Origin: Liopterus haemorrhoidalis
Lineage: Eukaryota; Arthropoda; Insecta; Coleoptera; Dytiscidae
Assembly: GCA_963971575.1 (NCBI GenBank)
Contig: OZ020622.1
Location: forward strand, 32,332,301 to 32,396,300
Reading direction: 5' to 3'
Length of the DNA: 64,000 nucleotides
Numbering within the stretch: the stretch's first letter is position 1; every line of letters begins with the position of its first letter. The notes below the pieces were generated by a model. That model searched no databases. It was not told where the DNA came from and saw only the letters and a list, made by a program, of their open reading frames with translations. Both the position numbers and the translations under genes were made by a program. Positions 9,203 to 19,699 of this stretch are shown here, piece after piece.

Positions 9203-9242
9203 CTGATGATGTGTAAATTGGATGTTCACGAAACGTTTCATT
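9203..9242 (+). ncRNA. Hammerhead ribozyme-like core, copy 2
   Basis: CTGATGA at 9203-9209, stem II GTG/CAC (9211-9213 with 9227-9229), GAAAC at 9230-9234 and a short self-complementary AAACGTTT. It lies 158 bp after the first core in the same orientation. The 3' flank (AAACTGACGAATA, then a TTCGTCAAGAAC string) resembles the flanks of the cores in the 36.4-36.7 kb palindrome. Confidence 0.6.
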
Positions 9243-9535
9243 TTATTTTATTTTATTGACAATATAAACTGACGAATACCAAGAGAATATTGTTTTATTT
9301 TTCGTCAAGAACAACAATCCAACTATATAAATATATATATATTTCTTCCCATTGTAATTGGTGTCTTTATTTTCAGAGCACTATAACACATACCTGCAAA
9401 AAAAAAATACAGTTTGTCTGTCTGGTAAACAAAGTGTTGACTAGGAGACTCTGACTTGTGTGCACATAGTTTTCTATGACCACTTCAGATGTATATTTTA
9501 TAGGTTTCATTTTGTTAGATAAATATAAGTTAAAC

Positions 9536-9759
9536 TACAGAGTGATTATTTAATGGCGAGACGACGTCACTGGAAGTTTTAATAATTTGCCGTATCATAC
9601 ACATCGTAGCAGGCGATTATGCGCGCATGCGCGTAGTAGACACTTCCGTCATCTCCAAATTATTGAGTCAATGATTTCCTGCCATTCTTTTATTTGATTT
9701 TCTATTATTTTATTTGATAATTCGGTGACGTCGTCTCGCCATTAAATAATCACTCTGTA
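9536..9759. mobile_element. 220-bp MITE with perfect 33-bp terminal inverted repeats
   Basis: The termini 9538-9570 and 9725-9757 are exact inverted copies beginning CAGAGTGATTATTTAATGG, flanked by TA (9536-9537 and 9758-9759). The interior has no coding potential. TA duplication and CAG...CTG ends fit the Tc1/mariner/pogo group. Exact termini suggest recent insertion. Confidence 0.9.
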
Positions 9760-9872
9760 GTAACTATGTAAAAATAATCTTTTATTTGCAAAAAATAAAA
9801 ATACAGTTTATATACTAATAGTTAATTCATTTATTTAAGCTACATCAGACTGCCATTCCAAAATGTTAATAT

Positions 9873-10133
9873 TGTTAGGGAGTTTTTCGAAGAGGGCGCG
9901 CTGAGCAATGGCGTGGCGGCAGCACCATACAGGCGGTGGGTATTGTGTCCCGCGCTTGTACCGGCGTAGGAAGAAGATAGAAGGACACATGACCAGATCT
10001 AACAACGGCGTGGAACGGGATCTCTCTTGGCGTGCCCGCTTGTATTTGGTGTTCTTAATTCTATATATTTTTATACGATTAATTAAATAAATAATACTAT
10101 AAGTTGAATGATTAGTGATTTCTCATCCTAACA
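9873..10133 (+). mobile_element. LTR of a degraded Gypsy-type retrotransposon
   Basis: A 261-bp segment begins TGTTAGG and ends CCTAACA, as LTRs do. It is followed at once by AGTCAGAAGTGGGATC, a plausible primer-binding/leader segment, and 290 bp later by a gag/protease frame. GC content rises sharply inside it relative to the flanks. No second LTR was found, so the element is incomplete. Confidence 0.7.
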
Positions 10134-10421
10134 AGTCAGAAGTGGGATCAGGACCGGCGGTATGACGCGCGATTTCCGCGGATAATTAAAAACACTTGTT
10201 GCGTCCATTGTTTTGTGCACGTGGAGCGAGTGGCGGTTGAAGTGAAATTGTGCACTAGAATACGGCGCGTCTCGTTAGAAACGAAAATGACGGACAAAGA
10301 CGGGTGCGGCTGGTTGTTCGAGGACGAGAGCCTCGAGCCGGGTTCACCTGTAGCTGGCGGTGTCAAGTAGCGGCCAACAGCAGACCGGTGTCCCGATGCT
10401 GTACCGGACGTGGTGCAGTAG

Positions 10422-11630
10422 ATGCAGGCCCAGCTGAAGGCGTTGCAGGCTGAGTTGCGGGACATGCAGGCCCAGAAAGCAGCCAAGAAGGACGCGACTG
10501 CAGGAAGCGAGACCGGTGAGTCAGCGATACGCGGCGGAGTATCCAGTTTCAGAGCGGGAGCTGACATCCTGGACCCCTTTGATCCCGATGACCGTGAGGC
10601 CAGTGTCGACATCTGGTTGGCTCGACCTAGGGAGCAAGAGGCAGTTCACATGCGGCGACCAGCTGGTAAAGAGGCTGTTCCGGACCAACGGCGCATGGAA
10701 CGAAGAGCAGCCTACGGCGGACGTGGGGAACGTTCGAGCCAGCGACACGGAGGGCAGCAGTCTGAGGCAACGGCGAGGGCCAACCGGAACACGGCGATGG
10801 ACGGTTGGAGACGCTGCTACAACTGCCAAGAGGTGGGGAAGCACGTGAGCCGCGAATGTCCGAAGCCTCGCACGCAGCGGTACTGCAAGTGTGGCGAGGA
10901 AGGGGACTGGGCCATGGATTGTCCTGGCCAACGTCGCGGACCACAGGTAAGCTTAGTGGATGCCGCGAAGAGTTACAAGAAGTGGATGAAGACCAGCGCC
11001 GGCGTGCTGCTAAGAGCCTTCATCGACACGGGTAGTGTCTACGACCTCATCACGGAGGAATGTGCACGGCGTTTGCAGTGTACGCTGTCTGCAAATGGGC
11101 AGCAATTGCATGGATTCGGCGGAGGGACGACTTGGACCTTAGGTAAGGTCGAGCTGTCCGTAATCATTGACGGCGCCGGCGTTAAGATGCACCCGTTGGT
11201 GGTGACAGGTGGCTTATCGGGAGCCGACATCCTGATAGGGCAGCCAACGCTCTCGTCAGGCGAGGTGGTCCTGCTCGTGCGGGACGGCACGGTGAGCCTG
11301 TCGCGCGAGGAGAACTTCCTCCAAAAGCTGGCGTTGGAGGATGATGACCTGGACGAGCCATGGCAGCAGAAGTTAGAAGTACGGCTCGTCGAGGATGCCT
11401 GGCTTCTACCCAACGACGACCAGAGCCCAGCAGTCACGGTGGATGGACTGTCTGAAGGTGCGTTCCTGCTAGTTAAGGAACGGACGGTCCGGCGACACAC
11501 CTCCGAACTTATCGTAAAGGGAGCACTTTTGGGGCCAGGGAATATGAAGATGAGAATTATCCCCGAGGGCGAAAAAAAGTCCCCCCCCCCCGGAGAAAAA
11601 TTTAAAGATCTATTAAAATATTTGGTATAA
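10422..11630 (+). CDS. Gag C-terminus and protease of a truncated Gypsy-type element
   Basis: A GC-rich 402-codon frame. Residues about 1-25 form a coiled coil. A CCHC zinc knuckle (CYNCQEVGKHVSREC, about residue 132) is followed by a second one in which the His is replaced by Asp (CKCGEEGDWAMDC). An aspartic protease follows with FIDTGSVYDLIT as the active site and ADILIGQPTL as the second conserved strand. The capsid region between the coiled coil and the knuckles is shorter than usual, so an internal deletion is likely. The frame ends in low-complexity sequence after a C run (11581-11592). No reverse transcriptase follows; 8 bp later a piggyBac end begins at TTAA. The product is gag-pro, normally cleaved to make virus-like particles; here truncated. 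Confidence 0.8.
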   Translation: MQAQLKALQAELRDMQAQKAAKKDATAGSETGESAIRGGVSSFRAGADILDPFDPDDREASVDIWLARPREQEAVHMRRPAGKEAVPDQRRMERRAAYGGRGERSSQRHGGQQSEATARANRNTAMDGWRRCYNCQEVGKHVSRECPKPRTQRYCKCGEEGDWAMDCPGQRRGPQVSLVDAAKSYKKWMKTSAGVLLRAFIDTGSVYDLITEECARRLQCTLSANGQQLHGFGGGTTWTLGKVELSVIIDGAGVKMHPLVVTGGLSGADILIGQPTLSSGEVVLLVRDGTVSLSREENFLQKLALEDDDLDEPWQQKLEVRLVEDAWLLPNDDQSPAVTVDGLSEGAFLLVKERTVRRHTSELIVKGALLGPGNMKMRIIPEGEKKSPPPGEKFKDLLKYLV

Positions 11631-13787
11631 TATTTCATTAACCCTTTACCGCATAGTGTGCCATATATGGCACATCCCGATTTTTATTTTTTATTTTACT
11701 TTTAAAATTGAATCAGAACGTTACTTCATGAATGTTCATATATGCTACATACACAGCAATGCACTTTGAGTATATTTCCCCATATTATATCAGATTCAGT
11801 AAAACTGGTGCCCGTCGTAACTTGTCCATACTCGTGCGTTAAATATTTGTAAAAATACATTAGTTCTCGGTTGTTTACTGAAAATAAACAACCGAATTTG
11901 TTGCAAGAAACAATTGTTTAGTGGTTGTTTATTGTGTGCAGAAGACATTTGGGTAAGATATATTTATATTTAACATTTATAAAAATGCCTAATTCCCAGA
12001 AAATGGTTTCTGCTTTATATGGTACACCATGCATCTTCGAGAATTTTGATGTTTTATATTATTTATATTATTGTTTTATTTATTTATTTTATTTTTTTAT
12101 TTAGTTATGGATTGTAAGGCGTTTTATGGTAAAATCCGTCATGTAAATGTACCAGTTTGTGAAAGTGAAGATTTAGAGTTATCAGAAGAAGGTGAAAATC
12201 TGAATGTAGAACGTATTTTGGCTTATGATACCGAGCTTCAAAGTAAAACTTTGACAGTATAAGTGTTTCTGAAATCAATGCTTGGTCTGAAGATGAATTA
12301 CCAAATAATATCGTTCCTGATGCAGAATTTTCATCTGAAAATGAACTACCGCTTTCAGAACTAAAAAAACAATTTCTGAAAAATCCAACAAATACTACAG
12401 CTCCAAAGGCAACAGCTAGATCTAAATGGACGGAGAGAAATCTTATGAAAACTGAAGATGAAATCAAATTTACTGGTACTGCAGATTTACCACAATCAAT
12501 TTTACATTTAGATACACCAACAGAATTTTTTACATTCCTATTTCCGAAGGACCTTATAAAGTTTATTACTGAACAAACAAATCTGTATTCCGTACAGTGT
12601 CGTCCAAACAAACCAATAAACGTAAAAGAGTTTGAAGTTGAGCAGTTTATCGGATTATGCCTGTATATATCCATTATACAATTGCCGGCGAGAAGAAATT
12701 ATTGGAATACTTCTATAGGCCATCTTACTGTATCTCAAGTAATGGGCTGCAATAGATTTGAGGATATCAAGCGGAATTTGCACTTCAACGATAACTCTGA
12801 GTTTATTGAGAAAGGACAACTAGGTCACGACAAGCTTTTCAAAATACGACCATTTCTTTCAAAAATTCGAGAGAGACTGCTTTTAATCCCTAAAGAAGAA
12901 CACCTAGCAATTGACGAGCAAATAATTCCATCTAAAGCAAGAAGTCAGCTGAAGCAATACAATCCAAAAACAAACGCACAAGCGGGGATATAAAAATTTT
13001 GTTCTTAGCGGTGTTTCATGATTTAGCTACGATTTTGACATATATGCAGGCGTTCAGAGCAATATTGTACCCCCTAATGTACCGAATTTGGGAGCAAGCA
13101 GCAATGTAGTGTTCAGACTGTCGGAAACTATACCAAAAAACCAAAATCACAAATTATTTTTTGATAACTGGTTTACCAGCGTACCTCTCATGATTTACTT
13201 GACGAAACACGGTATTCTTTCTTTAGGAACTGTAAGAGTAAATAGAGTAGCAGGGTGCGATATGCCCAAAGACAAAGAAATGAAAAAGAAAAGAAGGGGT
13301 TCTATAATAGAAAAAACAGCGATCATAGATAACACAGAAATAAGCGTTGTGTCATGGTTCGATAATAAAATTGTGACCACCATGTCTTCATATGCTGGTA
13401 GTCTACCAGTTTGTGAGAAGAAAAGATTTTTCAAGACGGAAAACATTCACAAAATGATTCCTTGCCCTAAAAGTGTATTCATATATAATAACTATATGGG
13501 TGGCGTAGATTTACTTGATGCCATGCTAGGGTTCTATCGCATAAAAATCAGATCGAAGAAATGGTACTTATGTATATTTTTTCATTTCTTAGACATGTGT
13601 GTAGTCAATAGTTGGTTATTATTCAGAAGAGCTGAAAAATGCAATTTACCATTAATGGATTTCAAACTCGCTATAGCCGATGCATTATGCGTTGCTGGTA
13701 AGCCTATGAAGAAGAAATTAGCCTATGAACAGAAAAAGAAGAAAGGGCCTACAAAAGAAATTCCGCAAGAAGAAGTTCGTCTAGATA

Positions 13788-16700
13788 GCTTAGACCAGAG
13801 GTGGGGAACCCGCGGCCTCCGCGAGTTTCTTGTGCGGCCTTGTGCCACCTAGTACAAAATGGTAACACGCATGAGCGAGGCTCTGGCCTCTCTGTCTCGC
13901 ATCTCTCAGCGCTTCCCTGCATGTTGCGTAGTTGGCGCTGTAACGAATCGGTCAGTTCGCTGGAATAAAGAACCAACCCTCACAAATCACCAGCACGAGA
14001 ATTTCGTAGAAAAGAGATGACAATCGTTTTTATGCATATGTACAAGGGGAATTTAAAGAATACATTTTAGATATTCAGATAATCAGATAAAAATTAAGAT
14101 TTTTACTCCAAAACACGTATTTTTAGGAATATATGTTCTCATGGTTCATTGTTCGAGAGGGCTGTTATTCAAAGTTATTGCCTAATAACTTTGCACAGCT
14201 TCCTCCTGATCAAAGATAAAACCTTTTGTTTTTCTTGGAAATACTACCAAAATGCTTATTTAAACCCCTAGCTCTCTGGAGAAGAGATGAGAACGTATTC
14301 GGCTGGGTTAACTTAAAGATCAAACTTGTGGGGTTCTAGAGGAACTGGTTCGACATTCTGGTGTGCTACCGATTCGGGTTATTTCATATTATTTTTCAAT
14401 ACTTCATAAACTCATATACTTTTGAACATTTAAAAACTAATTGTAATTTTATATTTTAATAAAACTTTAAACTTAATACTAAAACTCGTATCGTCTTATT
14501 TAACGTGTGTAACCATTCACTCCTAAATACTTTAGTGAACATTTAAGATCCAAACTTAAATACAAGATGCCTGTTCAGTCGGTTGGTAAGTACAAATACA
14601 TACCATTTAATTCACATATCGTAATGATGAACCCTGGATAACACTCACGCCTACTACCCGATCTCCTTTAGTCAGATATCTCATTTCAGTTTGAGATTAG
14701 ACATAATATAATACCACAGGCTCGCTACCTAGTGGACAATAAATGGTACGTTATAAAGTAACGTAACCGGTTCGCTACAGCGCCAATTTTGCGATCTGCA
14801 GCAAACTGTAGTTGTGCGTGCTTATAACAGTTACACGGTTTTATTGTATTTCTAGCAAGTATACGCTTTGTTAAAGATATTATTTGATATTCGTTTTTTA
14901 TCCATCAGGTCAAATAGTAAGAGAAGAAAATTAAGTGATGAAAACAGAACATTTATTGTAGAATGGGAGTTAGATTTTTTCTTTACTACTGTGAAGGATA
15001 AAATGATGTGTTTGTTGTGCAATACAGTTTTAAATACTTTGAAAAAAGCGAATGCAAATAAACACTATTTGACTCATAAAGAACATAAATATTTCGCTTT
15101 AGAAGGTGAATCTCGAAAAGCTGCACTTCAAAAGTTGAAAACAGAAGCATCATCATTTAGTGCCTTTGTAAATCAAAATACCACTGCAGTTGCTGTTACG
15201 TACAAAATAGCACATATACTTGGAAAAAGGGGCAAACCATTTAGTGACATTGAAATAATTAAAGAATGTATTGTTGAAGCAGTGAGTATGTTAGATCCAG
15301 GAAAAGTTGACAAATACAAACAATTACCTCTTTCAAGAAGAACTGTAACAGATCGACAGCACGAATTAGCGCAAAATGTAACAGAGCAACTTCGTACAAT
15401 TATACAAAATGAAGAGGTTTATTTTTCAATTGCTTTAGTTGAAAGCACTGATAAAACAGATTCGGCACAAGTTTTATATTTTATTCGTGCTATAACTAAA
15501 GATTTTCATTGTTACGAAGAACTACTTGCGTTGGGTACACTAACTGGAAGAACTCGCGGAGCCGATATTTTCGAAAACTTCAAAGAAGTATGTAATAAAT
15601 TACAATTAAATGTCAGTAATTTAGTCAGTGTCTGCACCGATGGCGCACCTTCCATGAGAGGCAAAAAAGAAGGATTCGTTGCTTTGTTAAAAAAAGAAAA
15701 CTTAAACTTGAAAAAATTGTTATCATTTCACTGCATTTTGCATCAGCAAAATCTTTGCGCAAAATCTACCATTTTGCAAGACATTCTGGGTAGAACCATT
15801 GCGATTGTCAACTATATTCGCGTAAATGCAATGCGTCATCGTGAATTTCGGCAGATGCTAACTTTAGATGAGGAAACGTACAGTGTTGACCTACCGTACT
15901 ACTGCAAGGTTCGCTAGCTATCAACAGGTCAGGTTTTGATAAAAGTTTTGTCTTTACGACGACAAATTTAAAACTTTTATCAAGACAAGGAAAACTATGT
16001 GATCTATCAGATGAAGTATTTCTCAGAAACATTGCATTTTTGTCTGATATTATGACAAAACAAAACAATTTAAATATTTGCCTGCAAGGTGAAACGAAGC
16101 ATATTTATGAAAAGTGGCAAAAGGTCCAAGCGTTTAGAAAAAAATTATCATTTTTCAAAACATTGCTTTCTCGATCGGAGATATCTGCACAACACTTCCC
16201 GGAGCTAGCAAAAATGTTGAATGAGCAGAACTGAACAGAGTATACTAATAGATTTTCTGATTTTGACAAGCACACTCCTGCTATGAAACTGGCATTTGAA
16301 CCACATTTAGTACATTTATCCGAGGCTCCTGCAGAACTACAAATGGAGTTAATTGACTTGGGGGAAGATAGTATCATCAAATCCCTTTTTAACGCTAAAA
16401 AGGATCCCATAGAAATCTGGAAAAATGCTGTTGAATATCCATGCCTACGAGAACATGCACGCCGTTTACTTTCCTGCTTCGGAAGTACTTACTGTTGCGA
16501 GACAACATTTTCTCTCATGACAAAAATTTAAACAAATTTAAGAACGCAAATTACAGATGCACATTTAGAGGATCAATTAAAGCTGCGTGTTACGAAGCTT
16601 GATCCAAATATACAATTACTTTCAAGCAAAAAACAAAGCCAAATAAGTCACTAACTTAGTGAATAAAAAAATATTTTATATTGTAACTTTTTATAATATT

Positions 16701-16915
16701 TTTATATTATTGTAAGTATATTATATTTAAAATTTTGTAATATTATATCTTATTTTTTCTATATTATGCAATAAATTGATAAACCTATAGAAAAACTATA
16801 ATAATTTCACAAAAGTCACTTTCTTAGGTCAATCAGCTTATGCGGCCTCTCTTATTACTGCCTAATTTAAATGTGGCCTCTAATGGTAAAAAGGTTCCCC
16901 ACCTCTGGCTTAGAC
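13788..16915 (+). mobile_element. Complete hAT transposon nested in piggyBac
   Basis: Element 13796-16907 is bounded by CAGAGGTGGGGAACC and GGTTCCCCACCTCTG and flanked by the exact 8-bp duplication GCTTAGAC (13788-13795 and 16908-16915). Removing it restores continuity of the piggyBac coding sequence around its SLDxLPEW-like region. Termini and duplication length are diagnostic of hAT. Confidence 0.95.
14868..16655 (+). pseudogene. hAT transposase (ZBED5/FAM200/GTF2IRD2-like lineage), inactivated
   Basis: The first frame (to 15917) holds a BED-like zinc finger (MMCLLCNTVL...HYLTHKEHKY), then the RNase H core with the first acidic position in ESTDKTDSAQV and the second in VCTDGAPSMRG, and an HCILHQQNLCAK segment. 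This order matches the hAT lineage that gave rise to vertebrate ZBED5, FAM200 and GTF2IRD2 proteins. In-frame TAG at 15915-15917, a frame change before about 16000, a TGA at 16232-16234 and a TAA at 16529-16531 disrupt it. The hAT C-terminal dimerisation region (CETTFSLMTKI, then ...LEDQLKLRV) is recognisable to the stop at 16655. A pyrimidine-rich ...ATCCATCAG string at about 14902-14910 could be a splice acceptor for the main exon. Confidence 0.85.
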
Positions 16916-17061
16916 CATTTACCTGAATGGAGTGAAAATAATAGATCCAGATGCAAGTTACCAGGTTGTCAAGGAAAAAGTTTTATATTTGCTATAAATG
17001 TAAAATTCCTCTCTGTTTTAATAAGGACAGAAATTGTTTTATGAGATTTCATACGGAATAA

Positions 17062-17821
17062 TTTTCTTTTGTAACATAATGTAGTATCATAAACAATTCG
17101 ATCTTTCGCTGAAACTATTTTTAAAGTACAACATTTACAAAATTACAAAATTTACGTGATATCAAATAGCGGATATTTAAATTAGAATTTGATAATGTTT
17201 TAAACTAATTTCAAATTTCAATAAGGATTGTATTAGGTTATAACAGGTTGTAATTACTTATTTTATTATTATTATAACATTTATTTCAATATTAATATTC
17301 ATTTTTTAAAGATATAATTGTTAAATACTACTAAAAATTAAATTAAAAGCCTCGGCTTTATCATTTCTAATATATAAATCATGGCATATTGATCATAAAG
17401 TGCGCAGATATAGCGTTTTATTTATTTGTTCAGAATACACGCTTAACAAATAGGCACGAATGAAGCCGAGTGTTGCCGATTACAGCCTCGGATGAAGAAG
17501 AAAACTCGCCTCGGTAAATCTTGAGATTGAGACAGGCCTGGCGGGCTTGGGTCACCGGTACGACAAAAAAAAAAAAAATAAGTTGGGAACACTGAAATTT
17601 TGCCAACTGTAGTGAGAAGTTATTAGTTCCTAGAAGTTATCACTCTTACACGATAACAATGATGAAATTATTGATTTTATTATAATTTTTGTTCCATAAA
17701 ATTCCAATATAGTACTCTTGTAACACATTTAATATCATTCTATTTCCTACAGTAGTACTACTATATTTTTAATGATTGCATCAAATAATAAATTTTAGAT
17801 CTAGAGATTTTGCCTCTAAAT
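17062..17821. other. Non-coding interval after piggyBac
   Basis: AT-rich; contains a moderately GC-rich patch near 17455-17560 with GCCTCGG-type strings and a poly-A run. No coding or terminal repeat signal supported. Confidence 0.4.
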
Positions 17822-17879
17822 AAAACATTTCACTTTTATCTAGTGGTAACATCACCACTAGATAAAAGTGAAATGTTTT
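17822..17879. other. Perfect 26-bp hairpin
   Basis: 17822-17847 and 17854-17879 are exact inverted copies (arms begin AAAACATTTCACTTTTATC) separated by AACATC. Could be a solo MITE or fold-back remnant. Confidence 0.85.
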
Positions 17880-18191
17880 GTTTACAAACAGTGTTAATAT
17901 GTACTCAGTTAAATGAATGACAGATACAATTATGGTAATAATATATCATATATGTATGTATAGAATATAAAAAAGAGTATGTCCAATGACTTTACAATTG
18001 GAATCATATAAACTGTAGTGAGACATTGGAAACAGGTACTGTTATAATTTTAATTTAGATATCGTAAATTATTTATACATATTTATATTGTTTCTTGGGT
18101 TTTAAGAAGAACCGTGAAATCTTGCAATATACATTTTATAAGAAGCAACACAATTTAATAAGATAGAATTGTAATTTGAAGTGACACTTAA

Positions 18192-18971
18192 TACAGTATA
18201 ACCTCGCTTAACGAGCACTTGCTACATCAGTCTGAGTTTAGCACTCGTTCTGCTAGCATCTTAGTGTCTTTTATGATCACACATTTGGAGTCTGAAACAG
18301 GACCTGTGGAGCCTGTAGTCAACGAGATTGTGTCTGGTCAAGATCATGGAACTGGAGGTGGATAACAATAATATCGATGAACTTCTGGAACAGCACAGCC
18401 TAAAGCTGACCACCGAAGAGCTTATGGAGTTGCATTGTGTTTCACAGCAAGAAGTTGTGGAGGAGAAGGCAGTAACAGCCAAGCAACATTTTTCTGACGT
18501 AATAAGAGAAGTGCTGAAAGCATGGGAAACTATTGCATCGTACATTGAGAAGCATCACCCTAATAAGGTAGCGGCTGTGCGCGCTACAAATTTATATAAT
18601 GATAATGCTGTGTAATATTTTCACCAAATTTTGAAGTGTCGTCAATAACAAATGTCTCTAGACAGCTTTCTAGTAAAAAAGAATTAGGTATGTATCATAA
18701 ATAATAAACTAATTTTGATTTTTTTTTTTTTTTTTTTTCCTGCATGTTATATTCTACATCTAATTCCAGGTTGGTTCATTCCGCTGTAGAAGAAATGATG
18801 AAGAACGCTCCTTAACAATGTATATATAGTTTTCTTTCAATAAATGTTATACATAAAATTTTTTGAGTATTTTTTTCGGCATGGAACAAATTGTATTTTA
18901 CATTAATTTATACGGGAAAAATTAGTAAGATTCTGGAACGAATTGTGATTGTTAAGAGAGGTTCCACTATA
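18192..18971 (+). mobile_element. Tigger/pogo-type transposon remnant
   Basis: Left end CAGTATAACCTCGCTTAACG at 18194 follows TA; right end, read on the minus strand, is TAGTGGAACCTCTCTTAAC near 18969, followed by TA. These paired CCTC-CTTAAC ends are characteristic of Tigger-like pogo elements. The element is about 0.78 kb and keeps only the C-terminal coding part. Confidence 0.75.
18328..18615 (+). pseudogene. C-terminal fragment of a Tigger-type transposase
   Basis: A 95-codon frame whose ELLEQHSLKLTTEELMEL block is the acidic C-terminal motif of Tigger/jerky-type transposases, after the DDE core. The remainder (EVLKAWETIASYIEKHHP) fits the tail helix. The DNA-binding and catalytic domains are missing, so this is an internally deleted, non-autonomous copy. 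The frame starts inside the element and is bounded by the terminal repeats described for 18192-18971. Confidence 0.7.
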
Positions 18972-19534
18972 CACCTATTATCATATCTGCATTAAGTGTT
19001 ATTGGTAGTTTTATTGTTATAACTGCACAAATATTTTTGCTATTTAATGTAATTAAATGGTTTATTCAAATACCTCTAATTTGAGCTATATATAGGCAGT
19101 AGTCCCGATGTAGAAATGAGTTAAGTTTCTAGAGATGGTTCTACATTTTTTCTTGTTTCTTTTTTATAAGTAAGTTCGATAAAAAAAAATAAATAAATAA
19201 AACACTAAAAAATCTGATTAGAAAAAAAAAAACTAAATTGTAGTTGTAGCGCTAATTATTTTAACAATTAGCATACAATTTGTTGATTTTTAGAAATTGT
19301 TGATGTGGTCATTTGCCAAAAGTAGAAACTAAGTGAAATCTTTTTTTTTTATCTGTTATCCTACTATTCATTTTAACAACCAGTCTGGAAATGTTTCATT
19401 ATTTTAACAACTGATATGCCCGTACCGGTTGAATATCGTCACTGCATATATGTATGTATTTATAACAATATATATACTCGTAATCTAACACATTGGTATA
19501 CGGGTTTGAATAAATATTAAATAAAAATAATGGG

Positions 19535-19698
19535 AAAAGCTCATAATCTTTTACTTAATGTTAGTAACACTACTAGCATATGCAACTACGTACTACTAAT
19601 CATATTTCTCGCTCCGACTCAGTATCTGGGTGATATGTTGCACTCTTTTCATAAACACATTTTGTTGTAGTATTAAGTAAATGATTATGAGCTTACGC
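19535..19698. mobile_element. Short inverted-repeat element
   Basis: AAGCTCATAATC-TTTTACTTAAT at about 19537-19560 is repeated in inverted form at about 19672-19697 (one-base differences). The 110-bp interior is non-coding. Probably a small MITE. Confidence 0.55.
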
Positions 19699-19699
19699 C

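Larger units (their letters stand above)
11638..17061 (+). mobile_element. piggyBac transposon, interrupted by a hAT element, 3' terminus not found
   Basis: The target TTAA (11638-11641) is followed by CCCTTTACCGCATAGTG, the standard start of a piggyBac end, and by the 16-bp palindrome GTGCCATATATGGCAC at 11658-11673. The transposase follows. Downstream of the transposase stop at 17061 no matching TTAA-bounded inverted terminus was seen, so the far end is deleted or too diverged. Confidence 0.8.
12107..17061 (+). pseudogene. piggyBac transposase, frameshifted and split by hAT insertion
   Basis: Exonic pieces are 12107-12262, then another frame to 12993, then 13088-13795, and after the hAT insert 16908-17061. 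Frame changes occur near 12262 and 12990-13090. The three catalytic Asp positions are all visible: IDEQIIPSKARS, FFDNWFTS and YNNYMGGVDLLD. The final piece after the hAT insert carries the Cys-rich C-terminal finger (CKLPGCQGKS...), the domain that binds the transposon ends. The start is preceded by a pyrimidine-rich tract ending in TTTAG, so a spliced upstream exon is possible. The enzyme would cut and paste DNA at TTAA sites; this copy is dead because of two frame breaks and the 3.1-kb insertion. Confidence 0.9.

Noticed and set aside
10148..10931. Long minus-strand frames opposite the gag/protease gene
   Set aside because: GC-rich antisense shadows; no domain, and the plus-strand frame has zinc knuckles and a protease motif.
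18328..18615. Small host gene
   Set aside because: Its acidic motif and the flanking terminal repeats identify it as a Tigger transposase remnant.
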